Positions 10,386 through 20,303 of a stretch of 64,000 nucleotides of DNA are shown here, one piece after another. The notes under the pieces were generated by a model. That model searched no databases. It was not told the origin of the DNA and worked only from the letters and a program-made list of their open reading frames with translations. The DNA is from Bremia lactucae (lineage: Eukaryota > Oomycota > Peronosporomycetes > Peronosporales > Peronosporaceae). Both the position numbers and the translations under genes were made by a program. Where the stretch lies: the NCBI RefSeq assembly GCF_004359215.1, contig NC_090610.1, positions 1,650,665 through 1,714,664 on the forward strand, given 5' to 3'. Position 1 is the first letter of the stretch. The number at the start of each line of letters is the position of its first letter.

Positions 10386-10700
10386 GATAAACGCTGCATG
10401 GAAGAAGACGAGTCGCTAATTCACTCTGCAGCGCAAGCCCGAGCCGAAGCATATTCACTCCATTTACATTTTAATACATTCTGTGAGCACGTCTTTTTGC
10501 ATCGACATGCACCTCTCTTCAAGCTGCAATAGGTACCAGTTCTTCCTGGAGAATCGAAACGCTAGCGCAAAAACATTGTTAGGTACAGTTACCGTTTTTT
10601 AGTTTTAAAGGTCTTTATAGCCTTAATAGCCGCTTCTGTGTCCAAGTCTTCGGATTTGAACACTTAGAAACCAAATAAACTTAAGATGAACCCCACCGGG

Positions 10701-10769
10701 CGAACGTCTACAGTTGATAGAGCGCTGGACTTTTAAGCCAGTGGTCGTGGGTTTGACCCGCACGGGGGT
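10701..10769 (+). pseudogene. tRNA-Lys-like in a hybrid unit
   Basis: The broken D arm is of the type at 8460, but the body that follows (10770-10942) is type A, otherwise seen only behind 5750-6511. The unit is a recombinant between the two subfamilies. Confidence 0.5.
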
Positions 10770-10942
10770 GATAATCGCTGCATGGCAGAAGAGCAGTCGC
10801 CATTCTGCTCTGCATCGCAACCATGAGCTGCAGCATCTTCACTCCATAAACATTTAAACACTTCCATTAAGCACGTCTTTTGCATCGACATGCACCTCTC
10901 TTCAAGCTGCAATGGATACTAGTTCTGCCTGGAGCATATAAA

Positions 10943-11426
10943 GGTTGCGTATGGCTACCCCATCGTCGTCACCTTGCACAGAAACATGTGCAGGTGACCT
11001 TATGGGAGATCGTACGGGCGATGAGGGATCATCATCATCGTCGGATCCAAATAGACTCTTTACTCGTCTATCAGAATGAGCCCTCTCATTCGAAGGCTCA
11101 TAGTCAGCCGCCTGACGTATATCGAGCGACTGTTCCATTCTCCCCGAGTCGGCCATTTCGTCCGACTCGCATTCGTAGTCGACCTTCAAAGAGGTCACCA
11201 CGTGCACTCGCAACATCTAGTGTTGTGCGAGTGGAAGACACTGCGGCAGACGTTCCGTCTGCCGTAAGAGATAGCAGTGCGTCACCCCGCATGAGTTGAT
11301 TCTTGATGCGATGGAATTTAAATGATGGTTCTGACCAATTAACATCGTTTTAAAAAATTAAGTTGTCACATAGCGACCACTCCATCCAATGACATTCAGA
11401 GTGATTGTCGTTTAAGGGAGGGGTGA
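10943..11426 (+). mobile_element. Gypsy family 1, 3' internal tail (right part)
   Basis: This continues the tail interrupted at 621 and aligns with 24060-24615 and 62660-63210. It ends in a purine-rich tract (11415-11426) directly before the LTR, which is the expected polypurine tract. On the minus strand it carries the N-terminal part of the antisense ORF. Confidence 0.75.
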
Positions 11427-11878
11427 TGTAACGGGTGTATCATTACATGAAATTAACACTTAAAGGTTGTTAATTAATATTTTATCTAAAATGTTGAAAT
11501 ATTTGGAGGATATTACTTTATATAGTAATATTCAGTGTCCTTATCCATAAATAGGTATAGACCATTATATATATTTATTCCGCAGACTAATCAGCGGTAG
11601 AAGTAATCAAAGAGAGAGTTACAGATAAGATAGAGATAAGAATTCAATTACATGTTTAGTATTAGATTATAATTAAGTTAGCATTTACAAAGATAGAACA
11701 AGAGACACTTAATTATAACAATACATTTTTCATTTTACCCTCTTAAGCTAGTTACCTAAAGAGAAGTCTTTCTCTGCACGTACTTGTGTACGTGAAATAA
11801 CGTAAGGCACCACTCGCAACTGAAGCAGTGCGAAGTGGACTTGTACTGAAACAGTACAAGTCGTAGTGCCCCGTTACA
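11427..11878 (+). mobile_element. Gypsy family 1 LTR (3' LTR of the split copy)
   Basis: The 452-bp LTR starts TGTAACGGG and ends CCCCGTTACA, so its ends form an unusually long inverted repeat. Near the 3' end are stacked hairpins, including 11777-11794 and 11839-11861 (10-bp stem, AAA loop). The next base falls inside a family-2 LTR, so this element seems to have inserted there. Confidence 0.85.
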
Positions 11879-12344
11879 GCCACGCTCTACTTACGCACAC
11901 ACCTTCAGGCACAATGAGGAAGCAGTATGACCGTCTTCTCTCACGTGCAGTGAGGTAGCTGGTGGGCGTCTAAGTGATCTAATCCAACGAACCAAGTACC
12001 TAAGTACCTGTGTCGTCACGGAAGCGGTAATCCGGCTTCACGTGCGCAGTTGTTAGCTAGGAAGTAGTTTTGAGACTGATTTATATTTAATCAAATCTAA
12101 TATTAATTCTTTTAACCAATCAGTGGGTGCCACCTCTGTAGATGTGCATCCCTACATTGCGAGCGAATTATGACGCTACCCGTCATCCCTTCCAATGTGA
12201 ATAACACCTATGTGCAACACATACACAAGGGTGCTTCAGTTTGTGCACCACAGGTCTAAGTACTTCACATAAAGTAATCGACCGTCCCGTTAAGTTAATA
12301 AAGTTCACTTAACGGTTTGGGTAGGGCAACTTGAGTTCGTTACA
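11879..12344 (-). mobile_element. Gypsy family 2, 3' LTR (truncated by family 1)
   Basis: It aligns in reverse with the LTRs at 17609-18137 and 23201-23733 but lacks the last ~24 bp, beyond the family-1 junction. The purine-rich complement of 12345-12360 is a plausible polypurine tract of this minus-strand element. Confidence 0.8.
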
Positions 12345-14340
12345 CCACCCCCAAAGAAAGAATTTTAAATTTGTAAAATCGTCAACGGGAGGGAAGAGGA
12401 CAGCGAGCCGCTTACACCTTTAGTCCACTCAACCACTTCTTTAGCGACCAATGTGTGCACCTACCCGGGTGATATCAGACGGCGCTTGACATGCCACTAA
12501 TAGGGGCAAAGCTGATGGGTCGTCTGCAATGACACTCACACAACCAGGCACGAAGCGCACGAAGCGCACGCGCACGATAAAACGCTGCCGGCGCCTAGTG
12601 CCACATTTACAACGCCGACAGACGCTGCTGTCACGCTGTTGACTGGGCTAATAACGTGCGCAGTGAGGACGTAGATCCGTCGCTCATTGTTGACTACAAA
12701 GAGTCGACACCGCTGTCATCACCTCATAGTAATGATTAGCACAGCGAGCTAATAGGGAATGGTAATGGCGCTACGTTGCCCATACAGACTTCTCCCGTTG
12801 CTCCTTACATGGAGACGCCCTACTTGCGAAGGCCAACTTGCCTATCGTCAACAAAGCAGCTGTCTTGTCGTCTGCGCTAGCTAGCACAGCGACTATTAAG
12901 GAGAGCGCTGCCATAAAGGTGCAGATGCTTCTCAGTGGGGTAAACATCCAACATCTGTCGTTCAGACTATCATTTACAACGGCAAGTCTAACGCAGAAGA
13001 GTCCGATCTTAAGCTCAACCGACGGCACGTGAACTTATCCAGTCGGTGTCACAATTTAGCCGTATCGAACGCGGCTATGCGACTGGTGGCATACCACCGA
13101 TGCCACCTCCATCCGATTGGCCTTGTTCCAATGGAACGTCGCATCTAGAGCGCGCTACTCTAAATGCACATAAATATAATGGCATTTATAGTCCATGGAA
13201 GGCTCAAAGGAATTCACTTGGTCGTGTTTCCCCGATACCGGTTGTGTTGCGTTCGAATGAATCAACCGACCAGTACGAAGCAGAATTCTTGCACCGCTTT
13301 CAACCACATTCCGATGTGGCGAAACAACGGTCACAGCGACTTAACTTCGCTCGCTTGCGTGTAAGAAAAATCATGGGTGGTACTGTACCCCTTCTTTCTT
13401 CTCATCACACCGCTCCTGCTAGTCATTTTGGAACAAGCGAAGCGACAACTGGTGCTCCTTCTCATAGGCAGATAGACACCAGGCTCGGTACGTTGACGCG
13501 CAGCGCGTCGACCGTCCAACTTTTTGGGGTATCCTCTCCACTGGACGAGGGTTTGATGATTCTGCTGCGCGGAGCGGTGGCCAATCAAACCTTCCAACAA
13601 GGAATAGTTTGGTTTCCAGCAGCAGCCATCAGTGCAGGTGGCGCCCGATAAGAGCAGCGATTTCGCCCACCTGCTCGCTGCAGCCTATCCCGCTTCCGTT
13701 TAGTCGCAGCTGCTGAACGACAGATGGGGGATCTCGAAATTAAGTCTCGCGACTGACTTTAAATCTCCACGATGTTCCTCCGAAAGAACGCCAGGGTAAC
13801 CAAAGGCTAAAACTTCGGCTGGACCTTTTGGAAAGACTGATGCTGAGGGATTCGCGTTACGCGCGTGATATCCCCCGATCTCCAAGGCCGTATCGTGGTG
13901 GGAGTAGTCATTCATCTGGGAGTTTTCACCTTTCCCGTCCCCTCACCAGATCGACACTCGACGCACAGGCGGCGTCACCATCGGTCTCCTTAGACGGATG
14001 GAGGTATGTGATCTCTTCTGGATCACCATACCGTTTCAGACGTCCCACGTAGGGGTGCGTCTTCATCTAGGCGAGATTAATTAAGGTGATTCAACATCCT
14101 CGTCCTCCGTAAATGGCCCGATGAAACGCGACAATAATTTAGAAGTACCTCCCGGTGGTACAGAAACTGCATTTAAGGTAGGGTAGCAGTAATCAGTAGT
14201 ACTTTTTCACCTAATCAAAAGCGTTCATTATTTTTGCGACGATTTTGGTCTGCATATTGTTTTGCTAGTCCTGTGCGCTTGTCATCGCACCACAGACTTT
14301 TCGTGGGATCGCTAATCGCTCAACAACAAAGCATTAAGCG
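12345..14340 (-). mobile_element. Gypsy family 2, 3' internal region, decayed
   Basis: No long pol frame survives. On the minus strand at about 13540-13510, TLVQWRGYP resembles the core of a retroelement chromodomain, and the following sequence is out of frame. The rest shows nothing recognisable. A 201-codon plus-strand frame at 13046-13651 lies antisense to this and has no recognisable features. Confidence 0.5.
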
Positions 14341-14358
14341 TCGCTCACGCTTTAAGCA

Positions 14359-14490
14359 TTAAAGTCACCTAGGACACCACAGAGACGTCGGTCAAAGAAC
14401 GTAGTTGTCAATAATGAAACATCGTTATCGTTTATTATTGACAACTACGTTCTTTGACCGACGTCTCTGTGGTGTCCTAGGTGACTTTAA
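14359..14490. repeat. Perfect 57-bp inverted repeat, 18-nt loop
   Basis: Arms 14359-14415 and 14434-14490 are exact reverse complements over 57 bases. The loop 14416-14433 can add a further AAAC/GTTT pairing. It lies in the tail of the family-2 element, next to its integrase fragment. Confidence 0.95.
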
Positions 14491-14604
14491 CACAGGAATT
14501 TTTCATGTGAATCCATACTGACATCTGCCAAACAAGCAGGGTCACTAGGGCAAGTTCCGGTCGTTGACATGATACCCTCACGGGTCATCGTCATATTGAC
14601 GAAA

Positions 14605-15274
14605 CTATGTCCCTCTTTCGCACCGAGAATAGTGAGGGGCCCTCCCCACTAAGACTCGGGTTGGGCGCAAACGAGACTGGCGTCCGAGGATGGGGCAGTC
14701 CGTTAATAACGGTATCTCACCCGTACTAGCGTGGACACTGTCATTTATAGCGAATTCCACAAAGGGCAATTGCTTGCTCCACTCTTTGGGCACAAAGCAT
14801 ACCGCTTGGGGTGCTTACTGCCGTTTTGGCTACATCGGACTCTCTCATGAGTACCTGATAGTAGCCATTATTCAAATCCAACGCGGAAAAGATATATGAC
14901 TTTCCCATGGGGTTCAACAAGACATCTTCCCACGGGATTGGCGTTTGCGCCGGTATGGTCGCCGTGTTCAGCTTATTGTAAGCATGAACCACGCGCCATC
15001 CACCTGTGGCTTTACGCACACAAAAGGTCGGGCTGCAGTGAGGCGATTTGCTCTCACGCACATGTCCCGCCTTGGCTCGCTTGTCGAAGAACTCATCGAT
15101 ATAATCGACTTGTTCTTTCGGCAACGGCCATTGCCTGGTCACACAATACTTGGTGCCAGGTTCGAGGTCTATCTCGTGCCCGATGCCCCTATCTGCTGGT
15201 AGGCGGCTCGGCACTTCTTCTGGGAACACATCACGATATTTCCACAGGAACTTAAAGAACGGACTGTCTCTCAA
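14605..15274 (-). pseudogene. Gypsy family 2 pol: RT fused to integrase fragment
   Basis: The minus-strand frame from 15274 has Gypsy RT signatures: HEIDLEPG, QWPLPKEQ, SALDLNNGYYQV and STPSGML. At about 14793, directly after STPSGML, it changes frame into an integrase-core end (LPFVEFAINDSVHAS). The RT catalytic YXDD block, RNase H and most of the integrase are gone. The product would be non-functional. Confidence 0.8.
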
Positions 15275-15279
15275 GGCAT

Positions 15280-16333
15280 CCCAGCCTTGAGCAGCAAACC
15301 GTTTTTTTGTCCGTTTCTAGGACGCTCTCGTCCATTGTGGACGACGAGCAACAGTCCACCAAGTTCTCTTCTGGAACTGGTGCGACTATTTCGTGGATCT
15401 TTTCTTCCTTTAATTTGGCAAGGAACAGATCACACGACGTCTCCGGGAGATTTACAATCTCCTCGGCAGATTTAAAGACTTGCCGGAGCACCTCAACTAA
15501 GGATGCCTCCGCAATTTCGTCTTTGACGGCCTCGAGCACCTCGTTCGAAGGCCCGTCCTCTTTAATAGGAACTGATCCAAAGGACACTCTTTTACATGTG
15601 CCTTTGATCGTCCTAATCTGTCGGGTACTCGTTTTTTGAGTTACCACGACCTTTGCTTGGAAGCGGGTGCCGTTGCTCTCCTGGCTAACGCACCCCTTCC
15701 AGCCGCACTAGGCTCTAGGCCTTGCGCTGGTTCATGCGACGTTGACTTCTTGTCAGCTCGACGTCTACTGCCACATGATTTCAGGACATTCGAACGCATA
15801 TCTACTTGTCATCGTCCTTTTCACTACCCCAGTCTCCACGAGCTGCGTAGGAAATTAGTGTCACCTGACATCCTGTTGGTACACTTCCATCTAAACCAGG
15901 CTTTGGGTTCTGGGTTAAATTTTGTGACGTTTGACATCCCGTCAACGCACCCATAACTGTGTCCGACACGACATCAGTCGCATACGCCTCTCGCAGGAGC
16001 ACATCCTTTCCGGTGTCCTTCGTAGAGTTCGCAACTGTGCGTGTACGCCAGTATATCCATAGATGGTGCTTTGCCAATCATGGCATGCCTAGGATGAGGT
16101 CACACGGACTCTCCATACCTAGCGCTGTGAACTTCTTTTTACATTATAAAACTTGAGGGGAGTTCTACCTGAACTGCCTCAGACTTAACGAGCGCGCCGT
16201 TCGCTAAACGAACGGTCGCCTCTTCTCGCTTGCCATCCTGGCAAAGCGACACAAACATCGCCGGTCTCTTTCTTAGAGCCGTGAGTTTTACAAAATTTTG
16301 TGATGCACCCGAATCCACTAGGAGGGTCATCAC
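15280..16333 (-). pseudogene. Gypsy family 2 protease and linker
   Basis: The frame from 16333 begins with LLVDSGASQNF, the aspartic-protease active-site motif, then RLANGALV, typical of retroviral-like proteases. The downstream linker to the RT (15252-15647) is open but disconnected by stops. It sits between gag and RT as expected. Confidence 0.7.
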
Positions 16334-16469
16334 CTGGTTATAGCCTCGTACTTGAGCACTATAGACCAGCAGGTCTGAGATCCGAAATTTCGAGACCTCA
16401 GGGACTATGCTACCTTTATCGACAACCTTGAACTTAGGGTAGCTTCAAAGTCCGCCTCAGTAGGGCATC

Positions 16470-17545
16470 CTGCCCTTACTGCGCTCCTGCATTTCTCGAC
16501 CCCTCAGTGGTTGATGCAGAACTCATGCGTCTCGCACGCTGGTTGTTGCTATCGCCCTTTGGGAAGGGAGTCCTCTTGCTGGGTGTCTTCGCCCCAGCAG
16601 GGACCCTGGCATAGCAGCGAGCCATCATATGGCCGCGCTTGCCGCATTTATAGCAGACACGTCTGCACTGCCCAACTCCATGGGAGTGGCATCTGACCTA
16701 TCGGCCGACGGCTTACACCAAGCTGTCGCTGAGGCACTGTTGTAGGATTGCTCCTCAACCAAGACAGTTTGGATTGCCTTTTCCATCGTCGACGTTCTGA
16801 AAAGGGCCTGTCGCAATGGGTCATGCCGTAGTCCGTCCATAAACATGGGCACCTTAATGTGCTCCGGAATCAGACCTACGGTAATGGACGCCGACAGCGA
16901 GCGCATCTCTTGCACATACTCTTGCAGAGATCGCTTCGCCTGTCGCGCTCCAAAGTAGCGCGCCTGAATCAACACTTCGTTGTTCGGCGGCTGGAACATG
17001 GCGCGAATCTTTTCCGTAAAGATCGCCCATGAAGGGAACGCCTTTCTGTCCGTCATAAGCGTCGAGAAAGCCCACTCTGAGGCCTTACCACGCAGATGCG
17101 ACATGGCGTACGACACCATCCGACTGTCGTCCTTGATGATCTGCGCGACGCCGCATTGCTCCACGGCTAACAGCCAGTAGACAATCGAGTGCGCTGCAGT
17201 TCTATCGAACTTGGGCGGGTCCATCCGAATGGGCCTCGGCTGATCCGGCCGGGCAGAGAGCATCTCAACAGCGCTGTTGAGATCCTCGCTCCGAGCCTGC
17301 TCATGCCTCAGCTCATCCTGAGTATGAGTGACGGACTCCACCGCAGCATGGCTCTGTGCCTCGGACGCGGCTCTCCGCTTTCCGGGCACAAATGCCTCAA
17401 ACTGCTCCAACTGAGCAACATGTTGCTCAGGAGGACTGCCCAAGAGCCCAGCCAGGGCTTGTGCACGAAGTCACTGCGCCATGTGCCCTGCCACCTCCCG
17501 ATGATGTTCGGAGAGGTGGGGGAAATGAGCCCAATCAATATTGGG
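16470..17545 (-). pseudogene. Gypsy family 2 gag
   Basis: A 272-codon minus frame from 17443 contains a retrotransposon-gag-type helical domain: DPPKFD, YWLLAVEQCG, AMSHLRGKASEWA, FTEKIRAMFQPPNNE and FGARQAKRSLQEYVQEM. The expected zinc-knuckle region (CRRVCYKCGKRGHM-like, about 16680-16620) is partly readable in another frame. It lies just inside the 5' LTR. Confidence 0.75.
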
Positions 17546-17595
17546 GCTTACCCTCACGTACATACGTAGAGATGCGGGTCGTGGGAAGGATTTCA

Positions 17596-17606
17596 AGTGC
17601 TATCAA
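17596..17606 (-). promoter_or_regulatory. Primer-binding site of family 2
   Basis: On the minus strand TGATAGCACTT follows the LTR end after two bases. It matches TGGTAGCACTT of the other copies with one change. Its complement ends GUGCUACCA, which implies an A1-U72 tRNA, a mark of initiator tRNA-Met. Confidence 0.6.
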
Positions 17607-17608
17607 CT

Positions 17609-18137
17609 GTAGGCAGGCACGTCGTAATGCGGCCACGCTCTACTTAGACACAAACCGTAGCACAGCGAGGAAGCGTTTTAACCAGCTTCTCTTGCGTGCA
17701 GTAAGATAGTTGTGGTGGGCGCCTTAGCGACCTCACCCAACGCACTAAGTTCATTAGGAAAGTGTCGTCACGGGAGCGGGAATCCGGCTCCTCGTGGGCA
17801 CTTACTCAGTAGGAAGTAGTTTTATGACTGATTTATATTTGATCGTATTAAATAGATACCTATTTTTACCAATCAAAATGTCATCTCTGTAGATATCACT
17901 ATTATGTATTGCATGCGTATCTTTCTAGATACCTCGCGTAACGGATGACGCTAGGTGTCATCCCTCCTAATGTGAATGCACCTATGTGCATCACATACAC
18001 AAGGGTTGGTCACAAATGTGAACCGCAGCCGAGTGGTGGGTCTAATTAATTTATTTAAGCAATTGACCATCCGGTTAAGTGCACTTGGTGTACTTAACGG
18101 GGACTGTATAACATTAGGGCAACTTTAGCCCGTTTCA
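17609..18137 (-). mobile_element. Gypsy family 2, 5' LTR
   Basis: The 529-bp LTR begins (minus strand) TGAAACGGGCTAAAG and ends CCTGCCTACA, aligning with 23201-23733 throughout. The element transcribes away from the membrane-protein gene at 18253, whose start lies only 115 bp from the LTR edge. Confidence 0.85.
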
Positions 18138-18252
18138 TGCGGCGATTGGACCGAGTTTAATGCCATTGAGGGTAGGGGGACTTTCATGTCTCGCAGAAAG
18201 CGTCTGACTCCTCTACAGCGGCACCTAACAGCACCATCTCTCCTTCATTAAC

Positions 18253-19569
18253 ATGGAGATACCACTGGCCCTTGCTTGCGTGGTTAACCTCTTCGTGACG
18301 GTACATGCGGCTGCGAGTTGTGGGGAGTGTGGTGGCAAAACTTGCATGCTGGACGGTACGGCGACTATCATTTCAGGAGGAGCAACATCTCTCAGTGTGA
18401 ATTTCTGCAACTTCGACACCTCTAGAAATCACACATACGCTTTAAGCTTTAGTATGCTATCCGTTCCGAATTGTGATGCCATGAGTGAAACACTTCCGAC
18501 GCTTTCATCACTTGTGGCGGCCGACGGTTGCACAGCCGACGCCTGTGCTGTGACTGTTTACTTTGAGTCGGCTCTGGACTGGGCCATCGCGCTGCAGAAC
18601 AATGGAGTTAGCAATACGTTATCGGCGCAGCTCACGGCTGGGGGAAGTAGCGAAACTGTAATAATTGCCACCTTTGCGCCGATGGCTGCTGCTGTCATAC
18701 TTAGCGGCAATGCCAGAATCTCGGTGTGCGCCACCGAGTTAGATGTTACAGGCCTAAGGTTTTCAACCGTTGCAAGCTGCAATGCAGCTCTAATATGCAG
18801 AGGTTTGAGTAGCGATACGATATGCACAACGGAGCTAGTGAACGATGCGCACGTGATTGATGCCAGCTGCAGCGGCGAGACTTGCGCAGGTAAAGTGGTG
18901 CTTAGTCATTCGCTGCCCTGTGACGGCAGCACGGGAGATGCTACGTCGCTGATTATGGGAGTCACAGTAGCGAGTAGCTTCCAGTCAAACCTTATTAGTG
19001 TGGGCAATATGATAGCGCCAAACTTCACGATCATTGACGCCAGTGGACTTGATGTCGGAAGCTCGAAAGTTGTTCTTACAACTGATACATTCTGTGCGGA
19101 TTCGGGTATTCAACTAAACGTGACGGTGGGACCCGATATTGAGGACACTTATAATGAGGGAGTTGAAGTGAGTAGTATTAACTCCACTCCAAATGGTACA
19201 GTGATAGTGAATTTGATCTATCCGCTAAGCAGCAATTTAATGGGCGACGATATCCGATTTTCGCTTTCGCAATGCGGCGTATCAGCTTCTGATTTATTCG
19301 TCATCGAAAACGACTTCAATGATTCGACGTCCTCGTTGACTGGCTCGACAGAAGCTTCGCAGAGAGTTGCAGAGTCAAGGCCGTATGGTTCAATATCAAC
19401 ACAAGAAGACGATTCCGACTCGGGACTGTCGGGGGGTATTATTGTAGCCATCATCATTGCGGCCGTGGCACTCGGAGGCTTTATATTCGAATATTTTTAC
19501 CATACACGACGACAACCTAAGCCGCTGGCGGAGGATTCGACCGTCAACAACATGGCAGCGCACATGTAA
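18253..19569 (+). CDS. Type I membrane protein, cysteine-containing ectodomain, unknown family
   Basis: The intact 438-residue frame is free of introns. Residues 1-20 form a signal peptide (PLALACVVNLFVTVHA), then comes CGECGGKTC. The ~370-residue ectodomain is rich in Ser, Thr and Val with scattered cysteines and N-glycosylation sequons (NHT, NVT, NGT, NDS). An acidic Ser-rich stalk (STQEDDSDS) precedes one membrane helix at about 394-416 (GGIIVAIIIAAVALGGFIF) and a short basic tail. This is the layout of a plasma-membrane surface protein. I recognise no domain family and no RXLR or CRN motif. It lies between a family-2 LTR and the convergent LRR gene. Confidence 0.85.
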   Translation: MEIPLALACVVNLFVTVHAAASCGECGGKTCMLDGTATIISGGATSLSVNFCNFDTSRNHTYALSFSMLSVPNCDAMSETLPTLSSLVAADGCTADACAVTVYFESALDWAIALQNNGVSNTLSAQLTAGGSSETVIIATFAPMAAAVILSGNARISVCATELDVTGLRFSTVASCNAALICRGLSSDTICTTELVNDAHVIDASCSGETCAGKVVLSHSLPCDGSTGDATSLIMGVTVASSFQSNLISVGNMIAPNFTIIDASGLDVGSSKVVLTTDTFCADSGIQLNVTVGPDIEDTYNEGVEVSSINSTPNGTVIVNLIYPLSSNLMGDDIRFSLSQCGVSASDLFVIENDFNDSTSSLTGSTEASQRVAESRPYGSISTQEDDSDSGLSGGIIVAIIIAAVALGGFIFEYFYHTRRQPKPLAEDSTVNNMAAHM

Positions 19570-20303
19570 GGTTGCTTAGCTCGATTTACGCAAGTTTTTA
19601 TAATTTCTTTTCTTTAAAGTTGTCGCGTGAGCACCTCGCAAATCTTATCAGAACATAAAGTCCTCCCTCGGATAACTTGTAGCATATCGTAGAACGACAG
19701 AAGACGTCAAAATCTATACGTTAGGCAAGGTTATCATTTATGAGGAGACAAGTTATCCGAGGGCCATTTTTTTCTTCGAACAAGTGCGATTGCACTTAAA
19801 GAGTGTAGCTCTAAATACTACGAATAGAATAACTTTAAAACTAAACCAAAATGAACCGGTATTTCATTAATATGCGATCTTCTAGCGATTGGCGTCAAAT
19901 CAAATTGTTCGACGCCCCGCAATCGACTAGGGACTGTAATGGCAACTGATTTGCCACGTCTCTGCTTCTAAGCATGTGATAAAGAACTTTATTTTAATAT
20001 CTCTCGTCCATAGGTGCGAAGCTGAGTACATCCTGATCTTAACGCGGCAGGAACAAGCTAATACTCGTCAAATTATAACTGTAATTCATTACAAGCGATT
20101 TCTTCGCATGGACATATCGGCATTGACATGTTCTTCAGAAATTATAAATCGTGTGTTCTTTTAAAAAAAAATTGCAAAACATTCGTATTTCCAATTTTGC
20201 TCAAAGTCGATCATGGCTGAGTCAATCCAACACCCCCACCAAACGATTAGATCCTTTTGAATGTGATATCATCTTGCGGCAGTCTCTAAATTTGCTCGCG
20301 CCA
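19570..20303. other. Spacer between convergent genes
   Basis: The spacer is AT-rich and holds the 3' ends of the membrane-protein gene and the LRR gene. A 99-bp element with 16-bp inverted ends lies at 19665-19763. I see nothing else. Confidence 0.6.
19665..19763. repeat. 99-bp element with 16-bp perfect terminal inverted repeats
   Basis: CCCTCGGATAACTTGT (19665-19680) is the exact reverse complement of 19748-19763, with a 67-nt core. The size and structure suggest a very small MITE. No clear target-site duplication is visible. Confidence 0.6.

Larger units (their letters stand above)
622..10942 (+). repeat. Tandem array of ~387-bp units headed by tRNA-Lys
   Basis: Units repeat every 380-390 bp. 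tRNA-like heads start at 755, 1142, 1530, 1916, 2304, 2692, 3074, 5750, 6131, 6511, 8072, 8460, 8843, 9233, 9623, 10009 and 10701, with truncated heads at 7712 and 10343. Each unit has a ~70-nt tRNA head and a ~315-nt body. There are two body types: type A at 5822-6738 and 10770-10942, type B elsewhere. Two N gaps and one inserted gene interrupt the array. It begins at the body motif GCACAATG and ends about 11 bp before that motif would recur, so it is close to a whole number of units. It splits a Gypsy element. Confidence 0.9.

Noticed and set aside
622..10942. CRISPR-like array
   Set aside because: Units are ~387 bp with tRNA heads and near-identical bodies, not short repeats with unique spacers, and the genome is eukaryotic.
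13046..13651. 201-codon plus-strand frame in the family-2 tail
   Set aside because: There is no recognisable domain or second copy to compare, and it overlaps a chromodomain-like remnant on the other strand.
18253..19569. RXLR or Crinkler effector
   Set aside because: It has a signal peptide but no RXLR, dEER or LFLAK motif, and a membrane helix suggests a surface protein.
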